Shown here in pieces: positions 48,500 through 60,400 of a stretch of 64,000 nucleotides of DNA. The stretch is from positions 310,001 through 374,000 of the forward strand of contig JAOVVO010000006.1 in NCBI GenBank assembly GCA_028564675.1. The letters are read 5' to 3'. Below the pieces are notes generated by a model. The model did not search any database and was not told where the DNA came from. It worked only from the letters and a program-made list of their open reading frames with translations. Made by a program: the position numbers and the translations under genes. This DNA comes from Onchocerca lupi. Lineage: Eukaryota; Nematoda; Chromadorea; Rhabditida; Onchocercidae. Within the stretch, counting starts at the first letter, position 1. Each line of letters starts with the position of its first letter.

Positions 48500-49740
48500 C
48501 ATTCCTAATTAGATTGATTCTGCAACAATTCGATTCCAAAGTAGCATAGCCTTAGCTCTTGCATCGTTCGGAATAGCTACAACATTGCTATCAGGTGGAA
48601 GAACTGCTCATTCCACTCTGAAATTGCCATTGAGCATGTAATTCATTGAAACTCTCACATGCAACATTTCCAAAATATCCGGCTGGGAAAAGTATTGCAA
48701 AATGCAGACTTATTGTTTGGGATGAATGTACAACAGTGCACAAAAAATCGGTCGAAGATCTTTGTCGATCATTGCAAGATTTGCATGGAAATATCAGACC
48801 ATTTGGGAACGCATTGATATTGTTTGCAGCAGATTTCAGGCAAACATTACCTGTAACTCTTCGATCGACATCAGCAGATGAAATAAATGCTTGCCAGAAA
48901 TAGTCTATTTTGTGACGACACGTAAAGACGTTAGAATTAACTATGAATATGGTATCCAGCTGAAAAACGATCGATCAGCTGAGATATTCTCATATCAATT
49001 GCTGGAAATTGGGAGCGGAAAGGTGCCCATTGATATGATCTTAGGACGATTCTCATATCCTCATAACTTCTGCAACTTAGTGACGTCAAAAGAATTGGTT
49101 AAAAAAGTATTTCCTAATATTCAAATCAATTACAAGAATCACGACTGACTTAGTGAACGAGTTCTGCTTGCGGGCAAGAACTGCGAACTTAACTATATTA
49201 TTCTGTCTAACATTCAAAGCAAGACAGTTACACAGAAGTCCGTCGACACTATTGTGGAAGATGAAGCGGTTAATTTAACAGAATTTTGAATTCACTTGAT
49301 CTGCAGGAATGCCACCGCACGTACTGCAATCGAAAATCGGCGTGCCAAATATAATGGTGCGAAATGTCAATCAACCGAAAAATTTGAAATGGCACGCGGC
49401 TTGCAGTAAAAAAATTAATGAGCAACGTCGTAGAATCAACAATCTTGACAAGTCCTTTCAAAGATGAAGATGTTCTTATTCCTCGTATTCCTATGACTTA
49501 AAAAAATATGCCATTTCAACTTAAGAGATTGCAGTTTTCAATTCGATTGGCATTTGCATTCACCATCAAAAAAGCTCAGGGCCAATTTTTAGAATTACGT
49601 GGCTTAGATCTAGACACGGATTGCTTCTCACATGAACAATTATATGTTGCGCGTTCTGAAGTCGGCAAACCAAACAATCTCTATTTCTATACAGACCATG
49701 GAACAAAAAAATATTATAAATCCACCAGCATTATGAAATT
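48500..49740 (+). pseudogene. Helitron Pif1-type helicase relic
   Basis: Pieces in shifting plus frames follow the Helitron helicase in order. They are SIALALASFGIATTLLSGG with RTAHSTLKLPL (after Walker A), RLIVWDECTTVHKKSVEDL (Walker B), LILFAADFRQTLPVTLRST (motif III) and SADEINAC. Then come AEIFSYQLLEIGSGKVPID, NFCNLVTSKELVKKVFPN, LAFAFTIKKAQGQ (motif V) and HEQLYVARSEVGKPNNLY (motif VI). The protein would unwind DNA for rolling-circle transposition. Stops or frameshifts occur near 48548, 48640, 48901, 49146 and 49286. The Walker A loop itself is missing at the left break, next to the unknown gene's stop codon. Confidence 0.88.
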
Positions 49741-50206
49741 AATTTTCCCCAGCATTAGAAAGATGCGCTTTCTTTCTTTTTTTTTTCTTTTTTTTTTTTT
49801 GGCCAAAGAGCTACAGCAGCGCGTATATATAAAAAACATACAAAAATTCGCGTATTCGAATGCAGTGTTGTGCCAAGACTTCAAAGCAATAGATAGGAAT
49901 TTTCAGAGATCTTAAATTTTGAACAAACGAACAGATAACTTTAATCTTTTTTATAGTAGGAGTTGCTTGCAATATTCTAGACATCGTATACAAGCTTAGT
50001 TTTAAAACTGAGCATTTACATAGGCATTAGTCTATGATATTTGACTACACTTGACAAAGTTATTTGATTATCGAAGGTTTTAACGATATTTTACTATTGA
50101 ATAATCATAAACAAAATATAAACAAAGATGAGAATTACATTAGATATCGTAACATTCATTTATATTCATCTTAAATGATGAATCATGTGAGAATTATTCG
50201 ACTGTA

Positions 50207-50235
50207 AAAATTGTTTTGATTATCAAAACAATTTT
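50207..50235 (+). repeat. Perfect 29-base palindrome
   Basis: AAAATTGTTTTGAT, a central T, then ATCAAAACAATTTT. Nearby, AAGATATTTATATAATG occurs twice (about 50263 and 50287). Confidence 0.95.
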
Positions 50236-50329
50236 ATATCACAAATCATTTGTTTATACCAAGATATTTATATAATGTTTATATTAAGATATTTATATAA
50301 TGCAAAAATATCTTGTTTACTCAATATAT

Positions 50330-52420
50330 TTCTAGTATAAAATCTTCTGGTTATTCCGGCAGTCATCTTTCAGCATTCCCACTATTTGAAAAATTAATGT
50401 AATATATGAAGTGAGCCAAAAATGAAATTCAGAAGTTCTGCTCAGTTCAAATCATCAGAACATTATGTTCATTGGCATTTTTCTCATATAAGCAATCAAT
50501 TAAAGAGACTGCATTCTTTTCGCTAATGTAGTATCAGAAAAAGAGAACTAAGTTATTTTGATTAATTGCAATGGAAAAGAGAATATTTATCGTATGAAAA
50601 CACAGTAAGTTATTCAGTCTTCATTTAACAGCATGAATAAGCAATTAATAATACTTTTGTCTTTGAATAAAAAGTCTCGAAGTTCGTTTATCGCTCTAAC
50701 TTTACCAAAAGCAACTCTATACACAAAAATTATATATGCAGAAATCCTCTAATATTTTATTGATATATTTTGAAACAAAATAGATTATCAGAACATATTG
50801 ATTTCAACCAGTATCAATTAACTAAATCTGCTGATTCATCGCAACCAAGATGGTATGATTTTTCTTACCCATGAACCCCGTGATTTTCAAGGAATTCGAA
50901 TCAGATGAATCCTTGGAGAAATCATCGGAAAAACGGCATTTCAATGCAAGCATATGACTTGCAATCCAAAATACTTGAAACAAAATATATAATAGATTCT
51001 GCGATTTATATCAAATCAAAACATTTTTTCGCATCTTTTGCCGATTCAGAAGAACAAGCCAAAAATCTTGTATTACCGTTAATTTCATATAGCTTCTTAC
51101 AGTTGGGATTTTTATGCTTTATTTTGCGATTGTGCAGATTTAGCATATTTTCAGGAATGTAATTTTATTGCGAAGATCATCATCAGGGAATGGAGTAAAC
51201 ATGAGATCTTCCTGTAAAAGATAGGATTTTTTAATTCCACTGTTTTCTTCACTTGATATAATCGATTGCCTTTTGAAACAATTTATGAGTAGAGTCCAAC
51301 TCCGATTTTTTGATTCATCATAATATAAAGACTGGTCAATAATAAATTTTAATCGGCACTGTAATATTTATTCAATTGATATATTCCAGAACTCCGAATG
51401 TACTAATATCCTTACGGTATATCATATCCCAACTGTACTATTAATCATTTCGTAAATTTATGTACGGTCAGAATTTGTTTCAAAACTTGTTCCGAGCATT
51501 TGTTATTGTAGAAAATTAACAGTAGCATTATCAAAAATAAAAACTTTGAACTAAATAAGAATACATGAATGGATCAACTTGATGATTAACTCAAAAATAT
51601 GTCATGCGGATTTCCTCTCGTTAAAATAATATTGCTGTTTACTCATTTGTTTAGAATGTAAAATAAACTTAAGCAGATGGATGAATAGATCTCCACTGTG
51701 TTTATCTCTATATAGCGCTGAAAATGCTGCTATCGATAGATTACCTTTCAATATGCCGTAACATATACGCTGTGGTGACCACTCGGAATATTATTCGTCA
51801 CCTGAGAATGTTACTATCATGTTATTATAATCACATATGTTACTATGTTACTGCCATCTATCCATTACATACTGTTATTCTGCTGCAATATTTTGTTTTT
51901 GCCAATTTTTTTCCAAATTATAAAATATAGTAAACGGACAAAACAGGAAAATGTTTATGTAATTTTAAATCAATTAAAACATCTACACCAGATACAGCAC
52001 AACAAGAAGAAATGAAAAAAAAAGAAAAAAAAAAGACGCCAAAACGAACATTAAGTCCTCCAGAATTTTCGACATTTTCGTGACTTGTTACGTAGAATCC
52101 GAATATATAAACTGACAAACGAAAAAATACGATAGTGATAATATGATGATGAAGATATATAGGACCTACGATACCGGAAATAATTACGAAAGTATACGAT
52201 ATTTACGACACCAGATAATGTAACGCATTTATTTTTGAAACACACATTACACGACTGCCTCAATATTCGGAATGATAATGCCGGATTTGAACAGAAAAAT
52301 TGTCTCGGGAATAATATTGATATTGATTCTGAAGTATTCAAACTACCTGAATTATTCAACACATGAAGGCGTTGAAAATCTCTACCGTATTCATGCTGTA
52401 CGTATCGCAAAATTTGTTTA
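50330..52420 (+). other. Cluster of short coding-looking fragments, no gene model
   Basis: Several short plus-strand frames look protein-like. Examples are SSGYSGSHLSAFPLFEKL (50342), SSAQFKSSEHYVHWHF (near 50434), SEHIDFNQYQLTKSADSSQP (50788), DFYALFCDCADLAYFQEC (near 51107), TPDTAQQEEMKKKEKKKTPK (51987) and NIDIDSEVFKLPELFNT (near 52312). Most cannot be joined by introns of normal length, and adjacent frames look equally plausible. This may be a decayed gene, fragments of a gene with unusual structure, or chance. A minus frame of 119 codons (52051-52410) overlaps it. Confidence 0.25.
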
Positions 52421-52479
52421 TTGAATAAAGATTTTTAAATACTTTATTAGGTAAAGTATTTTTGAATATAATAAGTGAA

Positions 52480-52790
52480 GTGTCGTCCAGTATTCGCGGA
52501 CACAAGATACTACAGAAAAGTAAAGAAAGGAAAGGGGGAAGTTCGTCTGTGGATAGTGTCAATCCAGGTCAGCCGTTCGTCGCCTTCGTCTCGTCAGGAA
52601 GTTAACTGTAACAATGATCTTTTTGGGTCGTCGGCTGCCTTTATATTTTGTTTTAGTCCATGCCCTGGCGCTGTCTGCGTATCATTAATCCAGGACGAGG
52701 TCTCATCGATCAAAGTGGGCGCCGACTTTGATGACTGCATCATTTCCTGCCGTTGATGGGTTTGATCTTTCGACCGGCTAATTAAACATC
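52480..52790 (+). other. GC-rich island with a signal-peptide-like mini-ORF
   Basis: This stretch is far richer in GC than its surroundings. An ATG at 52614 reads MIFLGRRLPLYFVLVHALAL then SAYH and a stop, resembling a secretion signal. A second plus frame across it ends VGADFDDCIISCR and a stop, and the minus strand is open at 52594-52794. No splice site clearly links them. It could be a first exon, a promoter island or a noncoding RNA. Confidence 0.3.
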
Positions 52791-52799
52791 GCATTTGAG

Positions 52800-54466
52800 G
52801 CCATTATTACACTTGCAAAAAAAAAGTTATGACATCATCCAAAATTATACAATATTAGAAATTCAAACAGTGTCGAAATTATGTCTGGACTTCAGTCCCT
52901 TGCAAATTAACAACTTTTACTAACGTTTATCATCTTTAACTTCTTATGAAATAAAATGAGAAAGGAAAAGATAAAATTATTCTACTTATATTAGTATGAA
53001 TCATCTTTTATTCAGTTATTCCGACATATCGTATTCTGAAGAAGATTTCCGCAGTCCTTTAAGATTAGGATAGTTGATATTTGATGATTCACAAATCGAT
53101 GGATTCTGAGTGATCCTCCAACAGATATCGCTATTTCGTAATCTAATATTTCACTCCAAGCAAGGATGATATCCAGCATAAAATGTAAAATGGAAGTATT
53201 TGAAAAGAGACTTTTCAGAACCGAAGTATTTTGCGTAATGATGACAACTGATAACAGAAACTGATGCCAACTATCACTATGATTAGTGATCTTCGACTAA
53301 GTCATAGATTTCGATTATATTATGGCTTATATGACTCAATCACAGCTTTACGATTAAATCACTACTACGACTGAATCATGATACAACTTTGCAGTTAAGA
53401 ATCTGTAACATCTCCCAAACATAACCCGCCAAAATTCTATCGCACAATATTCTCCGTAATTTGACTTTCACGTATAACTAAATACGACATGTGAAACTAA
53501 TGCTACAATAATTAAAAGCATTCTCGCGACGTTGTTTTGTCGCAGTAGATACTGTAGCTTCTGCTAATCGATAATTTTAGGATTCTTTTAGAGCACTGAA
53601 TATAGACAGCGAAGATAGAGGCATTTGGGGAGAGCAGAGGGAGAAAGAGCGAGAAGACAGGCAGAGAGGGGAAAGATGTAAGATGAATGTTAATGAAACG
53701 TGTGCTCTGCCTGCCTCCACTTAGTTGGTGTGGGCATTTGTGTCGCAAGTGGAGAATTTGTGGTTATTTTGTGGCAAGTCGCGTATGTTTTGCGTGAAGA
53801 CACGTGGTTTGTTCAGTATCACGTGAACGAAGCGAGATAAAGGCGAACTACAAATAGGTGTACGGTATGTTTTCCATCCATAAGCGCCATTTTTAAAATT
53901 TGATCGTTGATGCAAATTCAACTTGGTCTTTAAGCTATCATCATTGTTCTTATTGCCGTCAAATGAAAACAAGAATCGCTCTTCTGCTTCAAATATAAGA
54001 TTGCAAATACGTGGGGCATTACATTCGCATACAAGTTCTGTTTTCTGTCAAGCCGACTTGTGTAGATGTTCGCTCATTTCTTAGTTGAAGCTATTTGTCT
54101 TTTACCAAATATTAAAATTCAGAGCACGAAAGAAAAACAAGACAAAGGACTCGAATATTTTCTTTCTCCTTCTCTTTATTATATATACATACATATACAT
54201 AAGAATACACATACATCAACTATATATACACATATGTGATTCGAATATCTTAATTTTGCTGAGATGTTCCGATCAGTGCCGCATTTTTGTTTTTTCAGCT
54301 TTTCGAGTAATTCAGGTGGAATATCCTACACTTTACACTGCAAATATAAAAAATTTTTCATTTTCACGGTTATTGAATACGAGAAACTCTATTTTCTTCA
54401 GACTTAATTGCCTATAATTATCGTGCATGCTTATCAATAAGAAATTCTTTGCAACCGCATCAATTT
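52800..54466. other. Upstream region of the zinc-finger gene
   Basis: No supported coding exon. A purine-rich tract at 53620-53690 contains AGGCAGAG (about 53659), and CTCTGCCT follows at about 53704, so a stem is possible. The 53700-53860 segment is richer in GC and may be promoter or 5' UTR. A TA/CA tract runs about 54180-54238. Confidence 0.4.
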
Positions 54467-57400
54467 ATGGATGTCAGACTAAATATTGTAAGTTTTGGTT
54501 TGATTTTTCTGGGGAGATTTTAATTGCAATTTCAAGTATGAATAATATTTCTTCAGATATCATTGGCTTCTGTTTCGTTTTGTAATTTACTCACATTCTA
54601 CAATATCCATAGCAAATACCACTGCCGATCATTTGCTTCTGCGGTTATCGCAAAGATTTGAAATGATATGGTTTCTTTTGAAATTAAATGACCAAGCAGA
54701 TATTATGTAATCGGTTCAATTTTAGGTTGATGATGTAGCGAAAAATGGGAACGAGAATTACGGTTCTTCAGTTCAGAAGCGGAAAATAGTAAGTGCATTT
54801 TTTGTCTACTAAGTGATGCAATAAAATGTATCCAGTGAAGTCTCAAATCGATTTTAAACCTATGAGCCATTTTTTTTTTAACTTTGAATGTTAGAGTATG
54901 GTTGATATAAAAGCGCAGGTTATTTTACTGCACATCCTATGGTAGTACAGTATGATATTTGTTGAGACTGTAACTTTGTTTAACTGGCGTTTACAATATT
55001 TTTAGTTATTATGAACACTGTGCTGTAACAATTGTGATTTTTGTTGTTTCATTTTACTGATTCCAACGGACATTTCATCAGATTTTATTACTTGACGCCT
55101 TGAGTTATAAATAGTATCTTTTTGCAAGCTCTTATGTTTACTTTTTGTCGATGAATTAGAAGCGATTCTTTTTTTAAAGGTTTTTTTTTTTTTGAAAGAA
55201 TATATATTTCAAATAGATTTGTCGTGTCAATTTGTTGATGGAGGATGATAGCAGTAACTTTAATAAATTTGATTTTACTTCACATTTCGTTGCGAAAGCT
55301 TACATTTTAGAATGATGAAAATTTTTCCACATCAATAAAAAAACAAAAGTTGAGAAGACATATTTATGAAATATTTCTTCATTAAAAAAATGTACTGTAT
55401 AAGTCTGATAAATCAATACATTTCTTCTATGCGAACATTAAAGTATTTTTACTGTGTAAATCAAATGATGAATTTTTCATAATGTATTCTCATTCAATAT
55501 TCTGTGTAGGTTCAATACATGCATTATTCATTCTTTTTCAGGCCAAAACATTTCAGTTAGATGTCATTTTCATTATCAGGAAATTACTGATTGTAACAAG
55601 GCTTGAATATCGCCAATATAAAACTTATTTAAAAAATTACATGGTGTGTTTATAAGAGTTCCACAACATAGCAGTGATTTATCAATAATGTCAAAGAAAC
55701 ATGACGATAATCGCATTTCATTAGCTTAATAGCAGAGAAAGTTTTCATTGTATAGTCAGGTCATCATGTCTCTCACTTGAATGAATGATATGTTTCTATA
55801 TTTTATTTATATTTATTTTCTTTTTTTATCCATGTAGATCTTAAATTTCGGGAATATTTTTTTCTTTTTTCTTTTTTTTTTTTTTTTTTTTTGCACTAAC
55901 CTCACACAAATCAAATCACATCGTCTCACCAAGTTTGGATCTACATATTTCATTTTACTTTAAAGATTTCTCCATTGTTTGAATGAAGAAGAATTTTGAT
56001 CGGAAATTTTTCAGTTTTCCAGGTCTTATTTTCTTAGTAAATATTATGTTTAAATTATTATAAGATGAAATAGATGGATTAGTCTTCCATAAAAGGCACG
56101 ATTCTTCTGTTTCATTTTTTCGTCTATTCGTCTTATTTGGTATGTCTGATTATTTTTCAAAGTTGCTTATTCATATGCATGTAGTAAGAAAAAATACAAA
56201 AAATTGATTGCAATCTTATAATTTTCAATTTTTTTCCCATTAACTGAATGTCGGATCAATTTATGAAATTTGTGTCCTCTAAGAACATTCCCATAATTTT
56301 GTTCAATTTTGCCCAAAATCACGCTGAAGAACTACTATCGAAAACTGCAGTTATTCTAATATCGGTTCGAAGATGATTACATAGATAGGCAGTTCTTTTT
56401 TTATAAGTATTTATATGATTATAAATTCTGAACTAGTCGATTACATGCAACGTGAATAGATAAATAGAGAAAAATTCTACCTTCAAAAAAAAAGAAAATC
56501 CGTTCATCAGTTTATTTTCAAAGGGATCGTCTATATCATATATGAAGTGTTACATATAATTGCATGGATATCATTTTTTATTCCACTAAAAAATTGTTTC
56601 ACACATTACATAAGTCAGCACTTCATTTTTCTTTTTTTAGTAAGTCTTTCAAGCTATGTTATATGCAGAGTATTGATTCACCGTTGAGAATCTACAGTGC
56701 CTGATACGGGAATTGAAAGTGGTGAAGTAGGGGAAAGCTGTAGGTCAAAATTTGGAATTGATAATGAAAAATAAGTGAGACTAGCTAGCTCAAACTTTTT
56801 GAGGCTTGGTAGGAAATCCTGTGAGGTTTCTGGTAAATAAAGGTTAGAATCTTATAGAAAACTGACCATCTCAGGTTATTTCTGTGCTTTAAAAAAAGCA
56901 TAAGGAAGAGTACATCAGTTCATTTTTCATCGCTTACAGAGATTCTAAATTGGGGTATATTCTTAATTCTCTTCCAAAGATTGTTAGTCGTGGACTCATT
57001 TTTATATCTGGTTTTATGTACCGATCTTTTAAACGATAGACACCAGGTTTTTGAAGATTTCATATAAAAAGATTAATACACTAGCATGAAATTTGCAGAC
57101 TTATGAACTTGACCTTATATAGACATACTCAAATTGATCTTATAAGGTTATTTTTAGATTGGTTGTGATGCCGATCAGTTGACGCATTTGGTGTATGAAC
57201 GAGCGCTGGAAGAAGTCGATGAACTCTACAGGAAGCGCCAACGTTTGGAAGTTGAGAGAAACAAAAAAATAGCGGCAAAAGAAGAGCAAGAACTTCAGAA
57301 GAAAAAAAATGTATGGAAATATAAATTCTTTTTCAAATATATATTTGTGTGAATTTTTGTTTAGGTGAGCAACCTTTCGACATTTTTGTCCTCACAATTA

Positions 57401-60400
57401 TTGTATCAGTGTATTATGTTTACGGGTTCATTTTTGTTACACAATAAATCAATAATTATCTCCATAATCGAAAAAGACAATATATTTCTTTCTAAATATG
57501 AATTATCTTTATGAAATGGTAACCCAGAAGAAATTATGCATAAAATCTAGATATTTTTGTATATTGAAATGAAAACAGACTGTGATGAACAGATTTTTGT
57601 GCAGCATTGAAGAACTTGCAGATTTCTGAAAGATTTTTAAATTTACGAAAAATTTAAGATCAGCGCTCGACCCTCGATTAACTTCGCAGCACTGGTTGGG
57701 TACAAGCGCCTACAACATGCCGGACCACATGAATCGAGAACGATTGTCAGTCGCTTTTACAATTTCGATAAACTTGCAAATATCAGTGGGGGCTTTCGAT
57801 TATATCTTCGACTGATGACAGATGCTATATTAAATGAGATCTGGTATGATTGAAATAATTTCAGTATTTGCAAAAATTTCTATATGTATAAGGGATTCTC
57901 AAATGATTGTTGCGGGGCAACTGGAAGGATCCATTTTAACTAGTGGTTGATCTCTTAATAATATGTTTCTTAGAGCAATATCCAATATTTCTAAATACTT
58001 CTTGATAGCCTTTCTGTTAATTCATTCCAGTTGTTTGAAAGAAGCTATTTTGACCTTTCTTCTAACATTTTGACCTTCCTTAAATTCGTAAGGAGATATC
58101 GAGAGTTTTACCTTCAACGTCGATTTAATATCGGATAAGATATTTCTCAAGCCGGTCGGAAATGCAATATACAATTGAACAAAAACTTTAAGAAATTTTA
58201 CTCGAGTTTTAACCTGAGTAAAATTTCTTAGGGTTTTTCTTCGAATAAAGTTAATGGACATGCGAGCGAGAGCTCAATATTATGAGTTACATTCTGAAAC
58301 AAATCATAATCCAGGTGTTACTGTAATTCTACTGTTTGAAATTTAGACACAGGTTTAGTGATATCCAGATTCATGATAGAGAAAATTTTACAATAAACAT
58401 GAAATGTTAATCCCGTGGATTCCCACATTCATCATTAAAAGATGAAAGTAAAATCGTCTGTTTAAAAGATTCAAAATAAACTTACCATGTTTCTGTAAGT
58501 GCAGAATCTTATTCAGCGTAATGCAGTGAGAAATACCAGATTTCATTTTTATTTTTGAAGTGACAAGATCGATGATCAGAGCGATCGTCTCGATAAATCG
58601 AAGAACATGGATCTATGTATTCTGCAAGTCTTGCGATATGCAGTAAATATTTAATTTTCTTAATGTTTTCATAAAATAAGTCCAGCGCATAGAAAAGCAT
58701 GCTTTTCTTTCATCAGTTTATGATTTGAAGTGGTGCTGCAAATTTAGAACGCCATTTTTCGTTTTATCTAAAATATTACGAAGACGTTTTTGATCTGCTA
58801 ATATTTTTCAGTGGTGTCAGCTAAGTAAGAAAGAACGGTTGATATACGAAAATATGGCACGCCATAAAATTCAGACGAAATATAAAGCCGAATTGAATGT
58901 AAGTTGAACATTCTTTTATATTTTTCATTCTTCTGTGTCGTTTTATTCAACTATAATTAAGCAGTTTCATATTTAATTTTTCATCTCTTAGTTTCTCCTC
59001 TGTCTCTTGGTGAACTGTTTGGCATTATATTTTATTTGCATTTTAAGCACAAATATCATATGAAATTATATTTTTTTGAAATAATGTAACACTGGGTAGT
59101 AATATAACACTGTTCTCATCATTGGGTAAAATGTGTCGAAGATTTTAGACAGATTTTTTGAGCAGCTGATCCTCATGGCATTTTCAAGCAGTACATATTT
59201 AGGATTTCACACAACGATGAGCTCATTTCAAAATTCATTGAACTCAATCGTAAATTTTTCAGAAAATAGAAAGTGATCGAAATACTGGATTAGAAAAAAG
59301 TATGGATAAAACAGGTAAGTGTTTAGAATAAGTGTTTTACGTGAAGAATGGATTTTAAAGAACAATGTTTTGATTGATCAGTGCTTCGTTTTTTTTTTTT
59401 TTTTCAAGTTATGCTGGCTGTTTATTTTGATCACATAACCTTTTTTACGAATCTGTTTGACAACCTGTATGCTTTGCATATGATCTAAAATTAGATTATA
59501 TTTTTTCATGTCAGAGATGATGCAGCGGATCCATTCATTACCAGCCATGCCCTTGAATGAATTTAGATTCATGTCGACTTGGGCTAAAAAGCAGAAAGAA
59601 AATGAACATTATCGTGTGCATTGTAAAAAAATCCGATGTCCATTTTGCAGAAATGCTGTTTTGAGAGACGATACTTTACAGGTTAATAGTTCGATCGTAT
59701 TAGATTTCTGATTACTGTTTGTCTTTCTTAATTATTTCCCTAATTCGTAGATCCTATTTTAAGTAAAATTAACGAAATATTAAAATTTAGAAATTCCGAA
59801 CTAGGAAATTTATGCTAATAAAGAGTCGGTTTATAAGATTATGATAATAGTTTTGTCCTTGCCTTTTTTTTGCTGTATTGATCTCTATTCCCTATTCCCT
59901 TTCCCATTTGTTCTTATATGCGTTACCAATTTTCTTGTGTGATATAAATGTTTCATGATCAGTCTATGAAGAAGAGCATACTATTTTTTTAACTATGATA
60001 ATTTTTAGATACATATTCTGTATGGCCACTTTAATATGTACGTGTACGCATGTCATTACTGTTTCGAAGGGTTCAGTTCACTCAAACAATTGAGGAAGCA
60101 TTGTTGTGAAGAATTTACGCGATTCATGCTAGAATTACTAATCCAGAATAGAAGGGTACTGTACTTTGATTTTTCAAATGCAATAAATTAATGCGATTAA
60201 TTATTTTTCGGTAATTTCTTTTGACTATTTGCTATATTGGTTTGTCCTACATAACTTCCCAATAAAAAATTATTCTACGGATACATATATATGTGTCTCA
60301 ATCGTTCTTTTGACATTGAAAATCAAAATTTCGCATTAATGAAAATATTGACATTACGCTGATGAACTAGTATTGTATTATGGTATGAAAAATGCATATG

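Larger units (their letters stand above)
41838..49965 (+). mobile_element. Decayed Helitron of about 8.1 kb, plus orientation
   Basis: The left end starts TCTATATAAATAAAAATG at about 41840, with the Helitron-typical leader TCTCAACCGATTGTTTTC just inside. The right part holds a broken Pif1-type helicase (48500-49740). Past it, 49751-49960 is, on the minus strand, a diverged relative of 21371-21630; both share TGCATTCGAATACGCG and AAAGCGCAT. The order of left end, helicase and inverted right end mirrors the smaller element at 21327-23968. The inner 42.3-48.5 kb shows no Helitron N-terminal or Rep domain; it holds simple repeats and a broken spliced gene. The whole may be one element with captured or inserted DNA, or two fragments. 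It is clearly inactive. Confidence 0.65.

Noticed and set aside
52051..52410. Minus-strand open frame of 119 codons
   Set aside because: The longest unexplained frame, but its Ser/Tyr/Arg-rich translation has no domain, the plus strand over it looks more protein-like, and there are no supporting splice sites.
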